Source: Chlorops oryzae (taxonomy: Eukaryota > Arthropoda > Insecta > Diptera > Chloropidae). From it: 64,000 nucleotides of DNA. The DNA lies in assembly GCA_020466095.1 (NCBI GenBank), contig CM035806.1, forward strand, positions 140,427,934 to 140,491,933. The letters are read 5' to 3'. A program made the position numbers and the translations under genes. The notes beneath the pieces were generated by a model. The model was not told where the DNA came from and made no database searches. It saw only the letters and a list, made by a program, of their open reading frames with translations. Positions 1 through 10,358 of this stretch are shown here, one piece after another. Position 1 is the first letter of the stretch, and each line of letters begins with the position of its first letter.

Positions 1-1191
1 AAAATTATTTTCAATAGCATTAAACAAAGAAAAAAAGTCATAGATTTTGATGTCAAAAATTCTGACGTTTACACGTTCAAGCTTATATTTCTCATAAACG
101 AAATGTTTTTGTACTTTCTGCACGGGATGTACTTATGAGTTTTGTAAATAAATAAATTTCGTTTCTTTTATTGAATAAAATGAAAAAACTCTACTTAAAA
201 GATAAAAAAATTTATGGGAGGGAATTTTGTGGGAAAAATTATTTTGAAAAAGGGATAAGTGGGTTTTGTTTCCAAAATTGGGGGATTTTGCTTCAAAAAA
301 GTCTGACAGCACTGTCTCATACGCACAGAATATCAAATAGCGCCACGACGCCCTACAAATGGCTTCTCTAATCGTGACGTCAGAACAAGTATAATGTTTC
401 CTTTGGAATTTTGAAATAATAATTTTTTATTCTCTAAGTTTCGATGTAAATTTTTAATTTGGAATATGTGAAATAAGTTTTTTCTCTAGTTTCATGTAAT
501 TTTAAGTTTATACAGGGTTCGTAGGAATGGGTCAAAATTGCGAAGTTTTTCATTACTTAATTTAATTTCGGATTTTATTAGCACCAAAATGTCATCGTTA
601 CGGTTAATAGTGGTGATGCCAATATTCGCGAAATTTGTCCAAGCTTAATTTTTACTATTTTGGATTGTTTATTTGCTATCAAAATAGTCCTCTCCGTATT
701 AAAGTGTGATGAAGATCGATTCGGTAGAATTATGACAAAAGCGCTAAATTTTTACTGTTATGACTTTAATTTAAGCTAGCTTGAAGACTAAGAACCCTTA
801 AGTATTCAGAAGGGTGTATAAGAATTTACGTAAAAGTATGAAAGATTGTTTGTCGGCAGCAGACATGTTGAAAAAGCTTTTAATTTTGTCTATAACATTT
901 TTTAAGAGTTTGAAAATTTGTGAATTCCTTGATCAACATTTCATTTTGTAAACATTATTGTAGTACCCTTAAATTTTTAATGTTAAAATTTTTTATCAGT
1001 AAAGAATAACTTTACTTATTGAGCTGAAACATTATAGTATGAACTTCAATATTAGTATATAAATTATAAGTATGTATATAGTATAAAGAAAATTTTCCTT
1101 GCCTCTTGCGTCTCTTACCTACGAACTAAATGTTCCGGAACATGTTTTAGGTATGTATGTCTGACTCTCGAGGAAGAAATTTTCGGTTGTT
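1..1191. other. AT-rich intergenic sequence
   Basis: No coding signal or clear repeat boundary was recognised. Open frames here are short and AT-driven. Confidence 0.5.
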
Positions 1192-1495
1192 GAGAAAACA
1201 GTGTAGAGTGTAGACAATCTACCTTTGCCGTGTACACTCAAGATCGTCTCTACGATTTTACAGCTCTACGTCGAGCTACCTTCGACATATTTAGAGCAGA
1301 GGTCTCCTAAAAAATTTTTTCTACTGTAGAGTCATAGAGAAAACATTCTTCTACAGTGTAAACAGTCTTAGAGTACATAGAAGAGCTCTACTCAAAATAT
1401 GTCGACGGCAGCTCTACGTTGAGCTGAAGTATCGTAGAACCGGTCTTCAGTGTGCACAACAATGGTAGATCCTCTGCACTCTACACTATTTTCTC
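1192..1495. mobile_element. Palindromic MITE (GAGAAAACAGTGTAGAGTG ends)
   Basis: The two ends are inverted copies: GAGAAAACAGTGTAGAGTG on the left and CACTCTACACTATTTTCTC on the right. The arms stay complementary inward, e.g. TCTACGATTTTACAGCTC against the inverse of GAGCTGAAGTATCGTAGA. The whole 304 bp can fold into one hairpin. No target duplication could be defined and the superfamily is unknown. Confidence 0.7.
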
Positions 1496-2649
1496 TACGT
1501 AAAAAGCTCTATAGTCGATTTCAGGCTTAAGGGCTTTAATCTTTTAATCAAACTTGCATCTTATAATCGCAGCTTGTGTGGTTTGCATTCGTGTTTCGAC
1601 TCGACAAGTTTGTATGGCAGGACAAACGTTTGTAACTTTATGCCCATGTGCCTATCGCATGCTTTGTACGTCAATACGTCATGCATGACGAGTTGTAGAA
1701 AGAAAATTCACAAAAAAAAAAAAACAACGATTTTTATGTATTTTTACATAGGTCGAAAAGAAACTTGATACCAACGTGAAATGATGAGACTTTTTAAATT
1801 TCAATATTTATTTGATATTTTTCAAAAAAAAAAAAATAATAATAATAATAATAATAATAAGTAATAACTAAAACACAAAATAATAATTGAAATGGTCTTC
1901 TTATCCCAAAATAAAATGCCACAAAAACGCAACATTTTTTTTTTTTGTAGGAAATATTGAAGATCAATAATAAAAATTTTATTATCTTAAGGCGTTATGC
2001 CTTAAACGATTTGTCGTTTGAATTATTAACAAATGCACATTTACGAAAGCTAATGTCGACTTAAAAAGTTTGTTCATCTGAAATAATATGAAAATATAAA
2101 TAAAAAAATATTTTTTTGGTGAATAACGGTTTTTTCTCTTCGTAATTAAAAATAAAATTAAAAGAAAATTATGCATAAAGGGAAGAAAATCCTTGGCACA
2201 AGTTGCAAGTTCAAGAGCCAGATGACAGAGGTTAGTGCTGATCATATTTCAAAATGCATATTAAATAATAAATCAGAATTAATACAACACTGTATCGAAT
2301 GCATATGGGTCTTTGTTTGTTATGTCACAAGAATTTTGAGTGCCTTAATTAATAGAATTAAAATTAATCGTCAGCTTAAATGTAAGCAAAACTACACTAC
2401 AACATTTATTGATAATCTAAACTAAATAAAATGGGAATATTTGAACTTGTTCGAGCTTAAAAGTGCAAACTAAAATTGATTTCAATCGATTGAATTGGAA
2501 ATATTTATCGCAATGATTAACGTTTTATACATAAGTACATTGAAATCAATATGGAAAATTTTACCATGCACAACCAGAGACGATTGAATTCTTAATTAGA
2601 ATCAATTACAATTTCAATGCCCACTCGAGAGGATATATAAAATATTGAC
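1496..2649. other. AT-rich sequence with (AAT)n microsatellite
   Basis: Contains an (AAT)n run at about 1836-1860 and long A and T tracts. Short frames at 1982-2425 show no recognisable protein. Confidence 0.45.
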
Positions 2650-2912
2650 AGAGAGTTTTGGACGGACCAAAACCCCGAAATATTCATGACTTCCGATTTC
2701 GATGAAAATTTATTTATGGAATAAGTGAAAAATTCTAAGAATTTTGGGGCTAAAATTAAAAAAAAAACTGATTACAACTAGTCTAGTTTGGATCAGTTTG
2801 GAACTAGACCCAAACTAGACTAGATGTAATCAGTTTTTTGAAAATGTTTTAGGGCTAAATTAGGCACTACCAAAGCACTCTTTCTCTCGCTACGCCCCTG
2901 ATTTTGGACTGT
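2650..2912. mobile_element. Fragment of hAT-type foldback element (third copy)
   Basis: Shares its core with the elements at 22714-23166 and 27103-27659: the CCGATTTCGATGAAAATT motif, a central hairpin around GGAACTAGACCCAAACTAG with GTAATCAGTTTTTTGAAAA, and an end resembling AAGCACTCTTTC. The outer inverted arms are largely lost. Confidence 0.7.
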
Positions 2913-3462
2913 TAGGACAGGGTTGCATTGTGCAAATGAGCAATCGAATTACCTGAGGCGCGTTAAAGAAAATTTGTTTCGACTTGTGTAATATATACAT
3001 ATACATATGTATATGTATGTATATTGGTTTTTAATTGAAATATTTCCCTTTTTCCATGGCACTTAGTAGTTTTTGCTTAATCGTACAGGTTATCCTGGAA
3101 GTTATGCTTGATGATAAGGATCGGTACTTGGACAAATTTGACTTGCAACCTTTCGAGGGGCACGTGTACAATTTTTCATACAAAACTTGAGAGTTTTTCG
3201 AGCCAAATACACATTTGAGGGAAGGCCCCTATTAAGAAAACAAAAAAAAAAACAATTTTTGAATAAACTGCAAGCAGTATTTGGTCATATAATTCATGGA
3301 ATTTAATATATAACGTGCGCGTTAATCAATAAATTGCGCTCTTACTAGTAGGGAAGAGTAATTTATGAAAAATAAAAATCAAACGATGAAATATTTTCGA
3401 ACCATTTTCAAAAATTATTCTTGACTATAAAATATAATTATATATGTACGTAACAGCTTTAA
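2913..3462. other. Intergenic sequence downstream of the large gene
   Basis: AT-rich, with a TATG/CATA microsatellite near 2995-3025. Nothing else recognised. Confidence 0.4.
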
Positions 3463-3468
3463 TTTATT
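3463..3468 (-). promoter_or_regulatory. Candidate polyadenylation signal AATAAA
   Basis: TTTATT on the plus strand is AATAAA on the gene strand, about 140 bases past the TAA at 3607. The interval is AT-rich and free of coding signal, so a short 3' UTR is reasonable. Such hexamers are frequent in AT-rich DNA, so this is only a candidate. Confidence 0.3.
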
Positions 3469-3606
3469 AATTACTGATGGAACATCATTATTTCGTGATG
3501 ATCGATTGACTACTACAAATAAAAAACACTAACACGGAAATTAGGTTCTAATGGGTAAAGAAAAATTTCAAAAGTTTTAAACGTACCAAACATACAAGCA
3601 ACCAAG

Positions 3607-3876
3607 TTAATATAAGACAATTGCAAATATCGTTAAAATACTGATTACGATCAAGAATAAAGTGAAAATATCATTTGAAGAGATGACACCAAGTGAACAG
3701 GCCACAAGGACATGCTCAAGTGTTGTCAATCTTTCCCGACCAGCTGGACGAGTTCGAGTTTCGCCAAAAATGGACATTGCACTGGAAGAATCTATCTGAT
3801 CGGATTTGCCATCGTTCTGTGTGTGTGTCTGTGGTGTGCGTGTGCATGTGTGGTGTGTGTTGAACGCGGACGTTCA
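3607..3876 (-). CDS. Giant exon, part C: C-terminal end with a probable membrane anchor
   Basis: After the CA-rich tract, a third minus-strand frame reads QNDGKSDQIDSSSAMS, then IFGETRTRPAGRERL, then LTTLEHVLVACSLGVISSND, and ends with about 20 hydrophobic residues (IFTLFLIVISILTIFAIVLY) directly before TAA at 3607-3609. This arrangement suits a tail-anchored membrane protein with a large cytoplasmic N-terminal region. The shift from part B again needs one missing base or two extra bases; one extra AC unit in the CA tract would do it. Caution: AT-rich noncoding DNA often translates into Phe/Ile/Leu, so the last 20 residues alone are weak evidence. The GETRTRPAGRERL stretch before them looks properly coding. 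Confidence 0.55.
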
Positions 3877-5480
3877 TTTGTTTCTGGAATGTTTTCTGTT
3901 CCGGCAGCGGAAAGGCTGCGGAGTCTTTGAAAATCTTCATTGTCACTCTCGGCAGATTGCTTATTCTTCAAAGCGTATTCATTGTTCTTCGAATTTTTCT
4001 CAATTTTATCCGTTGATCGTCTAGTCGGCAACTGTTTCAATAATTGACTTAGTTTTTCAACTTCTTCGTTGCACTGTGCAATCTCTTCGAGAAGATCACT
4101 ATCGCTCACCTCACGAACTTTGTCGTAATTGACTACAATTTCGGAGATATTCATTTTCAATTGAGGTGTTTCGTAGACCACACTTAACTGTCCACTGTTC
4201 GACTGTTTATCTTTGTCATTAGTTTCTTTTAAGCTGTACGCCAGTTCTTCGGCTGTTGGCAACCTTGGAAACTCATCACCGTCACTTGAATCTTGTAGCT
4301 CAGCTTTATCATTTTCCTTGGGCTTTTCTTGCTGTTCGTCTAATTGGCGTAGACAAACTTGCGACACGTATATATTTTTGATCTCGTAACGACTGTTGCA
4401 GGACGTCGGCAAGTTCAGATGAACGTTAGTTCGTTCGTTAGTCCCAAGCGGATAATCGGCTAAACTGACATTGCCTGAGTCGGGATTCGATGAAGTCGAT
4501 CCTTCCAATGAGCTCAATGAGTCGCACTGCATTAAACTTGTTTCGTCGGTCTCTTCACTTTCTTCACTGTTCGTTGCTGCGAAAGTGGACGAAAACCGCA
4601 ACTTATCGGGCTCAATCGGGTTCGGGCTGGTCTTATTGACTAAAATACTTATCTCACTAGCATAAACTCTATTGAAATTGGGTGATAGCTTTATATTTAA
4701 ATTTCTACCCGAATCTGATGTGCTTGGCTGTTCGGAGGTCTCGTGATGTTCGAGGATGGTTTCAAGCTTACAATTACTTGGACTTTTGGGAATACATGAG
4801 CTTGGATATGAACTTATATTACAGCGGTTAGAATAAGTCAGTGGATTCATTTTTGCATTGGTGGCACTGTCGTTGTTGGGGGTGTTGTTTATGCTACCAG
4901 TAGCGTTAGCGGTATTGTATGTCATTGTTTCGGTATTATTTAAACATATTGGTTTATCTTGGTGGGCGTAGCAACAATTGCAGGCGGCATTAGGATTAGT
5001 GGATGCAGTAGGCAATGCAATCGATGAAGAGGCATGATTAGATGACGAAAACAACAACAATGATAACGGTTGCGCAAGCGGTAGTAATAATGGTAACGAT
5101 AACGCCAGATTGTTGCCAACATTACCTGAAACACTGTTCTGCGTTGTTGTTTCTGTTTCTGTTGCTGTTGCTGTTGTAGGTGTTGTTGGTGATTGTTGTT
5201 GCCTTTCGTGTTTTGTATCGTGTCGTTGTTCTTGTATTTGTTGTTGTTTTTCAGAGCTGCCGCGACTATTTCTTGGCTTCTCAGCGATACCAAAGATCAT
5301 GGCTAACTCCTCAGAAGAGTTGTATTGGGACGGTGACGAGGAACGTGCACGATCGACAGAACTACGGTCGGTGGCGGTGGCGTGGCAGTTGCAGTTGCAG
5401 TGACAGTGCCAGAGACGTTGGCGTTTACAGCGGCAACGGCAGTGGCATTGGCAGTGGCAGTGGCAGCAGCAGTTGAACAT
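3792..5480 (-). CDS. Giant exon, part B: continuation of the same protein in a shifted frame
   Basis: This 562-codon frame overlaps the end of part A by 178 bases and carries the coding character onward. Its first 35 or so residues are repeat-derived (Cys/His), so real coding probably begins near DRARSSSPSQYNSSEELAMI. It is Ser/Asn/Glu-rich with no known domain. A second helical segment (LLEEIAQCNEEVEKLSQLLK) lies near residues 455-475. Reaching this frame from part A needs one missing base, two extra bases, or an intron whose length leaves remainder 2. One possible intron has donor GCT|GTAAAC, with an acceptor at CTCTTCTGAG (119 nt) or three bases later. A sequencing indel in the hexamer-like repeat is the simplest explanation. 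The frame ends within a CA-rich tract, where a third frame takes over. Confidence 0.75.
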   Translation of the reverse strand: MFNCCCHCHCQCHCRCRCKRQRLWHCHCNCNCHATATDRSSVDRARSSSPSQYNSSEELAMIFGIAEKPRNSRGSSEKQQQIQEQRHDTKHERQQQSPTTPTTATATETETTTQNSVSGNVGNNLALSLPLLLPLAQPLSLLLFSSSNHASSSIALPTASTNPNAACNCCYAHQDKPICLNNTETMTYNTANATGSINNTPNNDSATNAKMNPLTYSNRCNISSYPSSCIPKSPSNCKLETILEHHETSEQPSTSDSGRNLNIKLSPNFNRVYASEISILVNKTSPNPIEPDKLRFSSTFAATNSEESEETDETSLMQCDSLSSLEGSTSSNPDSGNVSLADYPLGTNERTNVHLNLPTSCNSRYEIKNIYVSQVCLRQLDEQQEKPKENDKAELQDSSDGDEFPRLPTAEELAYSLKETNDKDKQSNSGQLSVVYETPQLKMNISEIVVNYDKVREVSDSDLLEEIAQCNEEVEKLSQLLKQLPTRRSTDKIEKNSKNNEYALKNKQSAESDNEDFQRLRSLSAAGTENIPETNERPRSTHTTHAHAHHRHTHRTMANPIR

Positions 5481-8400
5481 TTGTGTTCACTGACTGACAT
5501 CAGATTGAGTAGTGGTGAAGGTGATGGTGAATAACTAAAGGTGCTGTTCGTTGTGACATTTGGTGTGGCACTTGTGGACTTTACATCATACGATGTAGTG
5601 CTGAAAGTTTTAATGGGATCTGTGCTAGGTGCGTGATACTCGCTACTGGGTGATTTAATATAGTCACTTGACGAGTACGGATTAAACGAGGTGATGCTTG
5701 ATGACTGGCGTCGGCTTGCACTTGGACTAGATGACTTCGCCAGGCAATCACTCGATGAGGAGAACGATGAAGTCGGATTGCTGGACGCTGTATTTGGTGC
5801 CGTGGTGGTGAAGGCACCACTATTTGGAGCATTGCAGCTGCTGCTGCTACTTGTCATCAAATTTGTGGACGGAACCGTGGATTTAATTTTTTCATTTTTG
5901 TCATCGTTTTCAATGTTGTTCCTTGGCGTAAGTTGAAAGTTTTCTTTTGTGGTTGTTTGATTTTGCTTTTGATTTTGTTCTTCATATTGCTTTTGCGTAT
6001 GGGCTTGGGCTTCACATTCCAGCATAATCACGTCAATCTCCTCAATTCCCGGCTTCGGTGCTAACTTGGACGCATTTTCTGCAAGGGAAGACATTTGAAC
6101 ATCAAGTATTTTTTCACTATGGCTCTTATTACAGGCAGGAGCGATGTTTGTGTTTTCTTTTGCCAATACCGGACTCACATTCTGATTGGCGATGTTGTCG
6201 TAGTCGGGACTTTCTGCTAATTCACTTAACTGACGCATACAACGTTTGGCAATAGCTTCGATCTTATCCGATTGCATGGGGTCCAGTTTTTTGATTAGAT
6301 TCGGCATAACCAACGGCTCGTGCTGCTTTGGCTTATTTTTCACTTTCACAGCTTCTTGCACTATGACTGGTGGTTCGGTGGTAACAATATCCTTTAGTAT
6401 CTTTTCGCAAACAGCATTGGCCGCTTCTGAGACTTGGTCGATGGCTTTGATAAGTTTTCTCTCTTTGTAGAGTTTACGCGGTTTCTTCGTTGTGTCCGTT
6501 GTGTCATCTTTGTTGACGTCTGGCAGTGTGTCAAGGAGCATTTGTCCACAACGTTTTGCTGCCTCAGAGACAGCTTCGATTTCGCGTAGATCCTTTTCAA
6601 GCCGTTCCTCTTCTGGATTGGAACCTTTCGCTCCAGAGGCTGTAATGAGTGCCTCTTTTCGCAACTCTTGCAGCTCCTTACTCAACTTGGCGCTGCTCTC
6701 TTGCGCGTCTTTTGCAATTTTGTTGAGCGCATCTTCCATTTGGTGACTCGCAGTTGCAGGCTCCGGTGTTAGACTTTTTCGAGGCAATGGTACCGGTGCT
6801 TTGTGAATCTCCTCAGTGCTAACGTTAAACAATTTGTCTGGCAATTGACATATGGCACCACACCGGCTAGAGTGTTTGAACGGGTTATGTGATGTTGGTT
6901 TAAGTGGACCGACTTGAGGTTGCTCTTCCTGTGCTCTGATTCTGCAAAGAAGCGTTAGTGTTGATGGTACAGCATCGGCGGTCAAAACATCATCGTTCAA
7001 GTTGGACATGCTACCAGCGCGCTCAATACTGCGTGCCAGTTCCATATACGAATTCAAGTCACCTCCAGATGGCTTGGCTGCGTCACGTTGTATGAGCGAG
7101 TATATATTGGCGGACTGGGTACGGGTTGCGCGATTTTTCTTTTGAAGTTTGCTGTTGGGAGAAATGAATTTCTCTTTCGGACCAGGTGGGTCCTTTCGCA
7201 ACAACCGCACTGCGAGATCATCCTTAACTATATCGGGTGCGCGGGAGGTGGCTTTGCTGTTTATCTTTTCGTTGGTGGTTGTGATGTGCAGATAGTCGGT
7301 TTGTGGCGATGGTGCAATTGGACCTATTGGGATGCCGAATGGAGGCTGTTTTTCGTTCGATTTGTGATATAGATTTGCTAACTGTATATTACGATAGGCA
7401 ACATCGTCGCGCACAGGATCTGGTTCGCCAGAAGGCGAATCTTGATCATCGTATTCGTCGGCATGAGCCAAAGCGTATTTGTCAAACTCAACGGGCACGG
7501 GCACGGGTACGGGTACGCATTCCTTCTTATCCGGTTGATCCGGTAGTCCCAACGATTTATAGATCGCCTCTAGCTCGTTAATTGCTTCTTCGAGATTTGC
7601 GGGTTTTTTGCGCGAGATGGACAGCGGAAGTTCTTCTACCGGAATCGTTTGCTTTCGTTGCGGTGGTGTTGGAGATTTGAAAATTGGTTTATGATATTGT
7701 TGTCGCTTTTCGGCGACGTATTCATCGTACTTGTTAGGAGCGATAGCTAGCTCGCTGGATGATCGTTTTTGGTTGTAAGTATTTGGCATTGAATTGCTCT
7801 TGTTAAAATCTTTATGTCGACGAATTTCGACAATGTTTTTCGTGCTGTCGTATCCAGGCTTGATGTGAAGGCTACCGCAAACGACGTTTTGCGCATCATC
7901 CGAAAGGAGTATTGCATTTGGCGACGCCACCGATGCTTTAAGATACCGGATAGAAGGTTTTAATGCCTCCGAGTAGACAGGAACTGTATGGCTGAGTGTC
8001 TCTGAGGAAATTGAACGTGGTTTTAGCGCACCATCACAAGGAGTTCGCAGAAAATCGCGACCTCGACAATTAGATTGCTCGTCCATGCTCTTCCATAGGT
8101 AAGTACCGACGGACTTCGACGTGGACGTTGTGGGGAGACCGCTTTTCGTTGTACGCACAGTTCCCGAAGATGGCGGCGTTGGATCATCGTCCTGTGGGCT
8201 CCGAATCATATGAATGGGCTTACGCGAACGTGGCGCAGCATCCGCCACATAGTGGAAGTCAAGCCCATTTGGAAGGGATTTTTTCGACGGATGCTGCGCA
8301 TCGCGTTCTGCACGCGTAATGAACCGACGACTCAGTCCAGCCGCACGATGGGTCTGAGTCTGACTATGCTTTGAATTTGCGTTGCTTGGCATGTTAAGTG

Positions 8401-9904
8401 AATGCACGGATTGATAGTGGATGGGCTGTTGACTTGCCCAGATCTTATCGTCCGATACGCACCGATTGCTGAGACCGCCTGAAGCCTGTAGTACAGTCAT
8501 ACCATTTGGGTCGAAGGCGTACGATAGTGGGCGCAGGTCACTCGAACTGTAATTATGCAATTGAACATGACTATTGCTTTCGCCCGTCATTTGAACACGA
8601 CGCAATGGATCACGTGGGGGCGGCGGAGGTGGCATAGCCTTAGTTTGCTGCTGATGACCATTTATGTTCTGCAAATGGATGTGATTGTCATAGCTAATGC
8701 TGCGCTTGCTTTCATTTACTGAATTTTGCAGATTCTTCGATGGTTGCAGTTGCAGTTGTTGTTGCTGTTGCTGGTGCTGTTGCTGCTTTTGACACCACTG
8801 AACGTATGGTGTTATGTTTTGCCAGCTTCCTGCCTGTTGTAAGCGTTGTCCTGTTGTTGGTGTTCCATATTGTGGCTTCGGTGGATTCGGTGGGTCATTG
8901 TAAATAGAGAGCGGCACTGGTTGTGTTTTCCAGCGCTGATTCGGCTGAGGAGCATACATGATCGGCACCCGGCCGTGACTCACCTCATTGTCGCGTGACA
9001 ATCGTTTGTAGTACCGTTCGTTTCGCGATGCACGACTGCGCCGACTAAGTCCAGCATTACCGCTGATTGCCTGGCCACCGCTATGAATACTTTCATCGCT
9101 GCGGTACTTCGAGAAGGTGGATGAGTGCAATGATATCAATTCCTCTTCGCTGGAAGACTTTGCACCCGTTGCACCCGAACCATTTTGAAGACGTTGCGCG
9201 GAACGACTCATCTTTGGCAGTGCGGGACGTACGGGTCGTTGATCTAGAAAGTTCGACGAGCGACTATACAGCTGAGCAGAAGTTGGATAAGCCTGCTGTT
9301 GTTGATTTTGATAGTAAAACTCTTGCGGGGATATCGTTTCTACAGGTAAAAAGAATTCAGTATCTACATTGTCCGGGTTATAATCTCGGTTCTTTTGATC
9401 TTGATGCTTTTGTTGTTGTTGTTGCTGCTGATTAGGATGATGAAGATGATGTAAGTGTTTTTGTCCGCCAGGATTCACAGTTATATGGTCGAAGCCGGCG
9501 CCAGTCAATTTGTTGCTGCGATTGTTTTTCGTGCTTTTGGTTTTACTCTGCTTGCTGCCAGTGCTAAGCCGATATTTTTGTGAAGTTGAAAACCCAGCTT
9601 TGCCATCTTCCTCCGATGATGACTCGGTTTCGATTTCTTTCTTTCGACGAAAGAGACGTCCGAATGACCATTTTTTGCCTGTACTGCCGCCGCCGTTAAT
9701 GTTCGAAAGCTGCGACGACGTATTCAGTGAGCTCTCCCGCTCCCGATCGCGATCGCGATCTCTGTCTTTTTTACCATGTAAGCGCTCCATATTTTCGATG
9801 ATCTCGTTCGAGTCGGAATATTTGGAGTTATCAATGTTTTCATTGGCATTCACTTGCTCCTCTTTGGGTAGTGGCAGCTGAGGACGCCAATTTGTCTGAA
9901 CAGT
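5303..9904 (-). CDS. Giant second exon, part A: N-terminal and central part of a large disordered protein
   Basis: The frame is open from the acceptor (exon starts at 9904, ACT GTT CAG...) to a TAG at 5303-5305, about 1,530 codons. It does not start here: 17 codons (TVQTNWRPQLPLPKEEQ) precede the first long ATG/GTG-led stretch and continue the 31-codon exon at 31092-31184. Visible parts, numbering from position 9853: an (RD)n charged run at about 29-40; a basic motif KKWSFGRLFRRKK at about 60-72 followed by an acidic serine cluster ESSSEED; His/Gln runs near 140-160; a poly-Gln stretch near 350; PPPPPPRDP near 410, which could bind SH3 or WW domains; a VPVPVPVPV run and a predicted helix NLEEAINELEAIYKSLGL near 750-770; and a Lys/Glu-rich coiled-coil-like region near 1040-1115. 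No enzyme signature is seen, so an adaptor or cytoskeletal scaffold is more likely than an enzyme; that is inference. I do not recognise the gene. The frame closes in a (CTGCCA)n-like repeat while another frame carries on (see part B). Confidence 0.85.
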   Translation of the reverse strand, partial: TVQTNWRPQLPLPKEEQVNANENIDNSKYSDSNEIIENMERLHGKKDRDRDRDRERESSLNTSSQLSNINGGGSTGKKWSFGRLFRRKKEIETESSSEEDGKAGFSTSQKYRLSTGSKQSKTKSTKNNRSNKLTGAGFDHITVNPGGQKHLHHLHHPNQQQQQQQKHQDQKNRDYNPDNVDTEFFLPVETISPQEFYYQNQQQQAYPTSAQLYSRSSNFLDQRPVRPALPKMSRSAQRLQNGSGATGAKSSSEEELISLHSSTFSKYRSDESIHSGGQAISGNAGLSRRSRASRNERYYKRLSRDNEVSHGRVPIMYAPQPNQRWKTQPVPLSIYNDPPNPPKPQYGTPTTGQRLQQAGSWQNITPYVQWCQKQQQHQQQQQQLQLQPSKNLQNSVNESKRSISYDNHIHLQNINGHQQQTKAMPPPPPPRDPLRRVQMTGESNSHVQLHNYSSSDLRPLSYAFDPNGMTVLQASGGLSNRCVSDDKIWASQQPIHYQSVHSLNMPSNANSKHSQTQTHRAAGLSRRFITRAERDAQHPSKKSLPNGLDFHYVADAAPRSRKPIHMIRSPQDDDPTPPSSGTVRTTKSGLPTTSTSKSVGTYLWKSMDEQSNCRGRDFLRTPCDGALKPRSISSETLSHTVPVYSEALKPSIRYLKASVASPNAILLSDDAQNVVCGSLHIKPGYDSTKNIVEIRRHKDFNKSNSMPNTYNQKRSSSELAIAPNKYDEYVAEKRQQYHKPIFKSPTPPQRKQTIPVEELPLSISRKKPANLEEAINELEAIYKSLGLPDQPDKKECVPVPVPVPVEFDKYALAHADEYDDQDSPSGEPDPVRDDVAYRNIQLANLYHKSNEKQPPFGIPIGPIAPSPQTDYLHITTTNEKINSKATSRAPDIVKDDLAVRLLRKDPPGPKEKFISPNSKLQKKNRATRTQSANIYSLIQRDAAKPSGGDLNSYMELARSIERAGSMSNLNDDVLTADAVPSTLTLLCRIRAQEEQPQVGPLKPTSHNPFKHSSRCGAICQLPDKLFNVSTEEIHKAPVPLPRKSLTPEPATASHQMEDALNKIAKDAQESSAKLSKELQELRKEALITASGAKGSNPEEERLEKDLREIEAVSEAAKRCGQMLLDTLPDVNKDDTTDTTKKPRKLYKERKLIKAIDQVSEAANAVCEKILKDIVTTEPPVIVQEAVKVKNKPKQHEPLVMPNLIKKLDPMQSDKIEAIAKRCMRQLSELAESPDYDNIANQNVSPVLAKENTNIAPACNKSHSEKILDVQMSSLAENASKLAPKPGIEEIDVIMLECEAQAHTQKQYEEQNQKQNQTTTKENFQLTPRNNIENDDKNEKIKSTVPSTNLMTSSSSSCNAPNSGAFTTTAPNTASSNPTSSFSSSSDCLAKSSSPSASRRQSSSITSFNPYSSSDYIKSPSSEYHAPSTDPIKTFSTTSYDVKSTSATPNVTTNSTFSYSPSPSPLLNLMSVSEHKCSTAAATATANATAVAAVNANVSGTVTATATATPPPPTVVLSIVHVPRHRPNTTLLRS
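6941..6970 (-). promoter_or_regulatory. Acceptor-like site inside the open exon
   Basis: On the gene strand, CACTAACGCTTCTTTGCAG has a branch-like CTAAC, a pyrimidine run and CAG|, ending at 6942 inside an open frame. The reading frame is not interrupted. A GTAGCA donor 73 nt upstream would change the frame. It may be an alternative splice site or coincidence. Confidence 0.25.
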
Positions 9905-10358
9905 CTGGAAAGATACAGAAAAACAAGCTTATAATTACTTAATTTTTTTTAAAATTCAAATCAAAGAAATCGAAATACGGTGATGTTTTTGGAGATGGAT
10001 GAGCTTTAATCGGTACAGTTTGAGTCCTGTGTTTTTACAATCTTCTCTTTGTTCTCAAATCTACTTCTGTAGGTACATCATCTGCAGGTACATCCAAAAT
10101 TCGACATCTTACTTTTAATTTTAACATTGAACAGCTCATGAACCATTAATATATCAGCACTAGTTTTTTATAATAATTTTCCAGGTATTTGTCTTAAAGA
10201 TTGTGATTTTATTATTGGTTTTTTTTTTATTTTTAACTAGAGAGATAGGGCAACAACTTTCAAAAGTCGCGTAATTGCCTCGCGATGGAGAGATAAGCTC
10301 GCGCTATTAAAAAGTGCCTTATGATAGAGATAATCACACAACGATTGAAAAGTAACTA

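Noticed and set aside
3792..3880. 74/80-nt intron across the second frame break (GTCCGC or GTTCAA to GATAG)
   Set aside because: The phase would fit but the donor is poor and the acceptor lacks a pyrimidine run.
5310..5420. 67-nt intron GTAAAC...CCGTAG in the first overlap
   Set aside because: Its length leaves the wrong frame and a stop follows soon. Only the longer 119/122-nt alternatives restore the frame.
5303..5480. Programmed ribosomal frameshift linking parts A and B
   Set aside because: No X XXY YYZ slippery heptamer and no obvious downstream structure in the overlap. Indel or intron is simpler.
5691..9881. Many 60-120 codon plus-strand frames between 3.7 and 9.9 kb
   Set aside because: They are antisense shadows of the large minus-strand exon.
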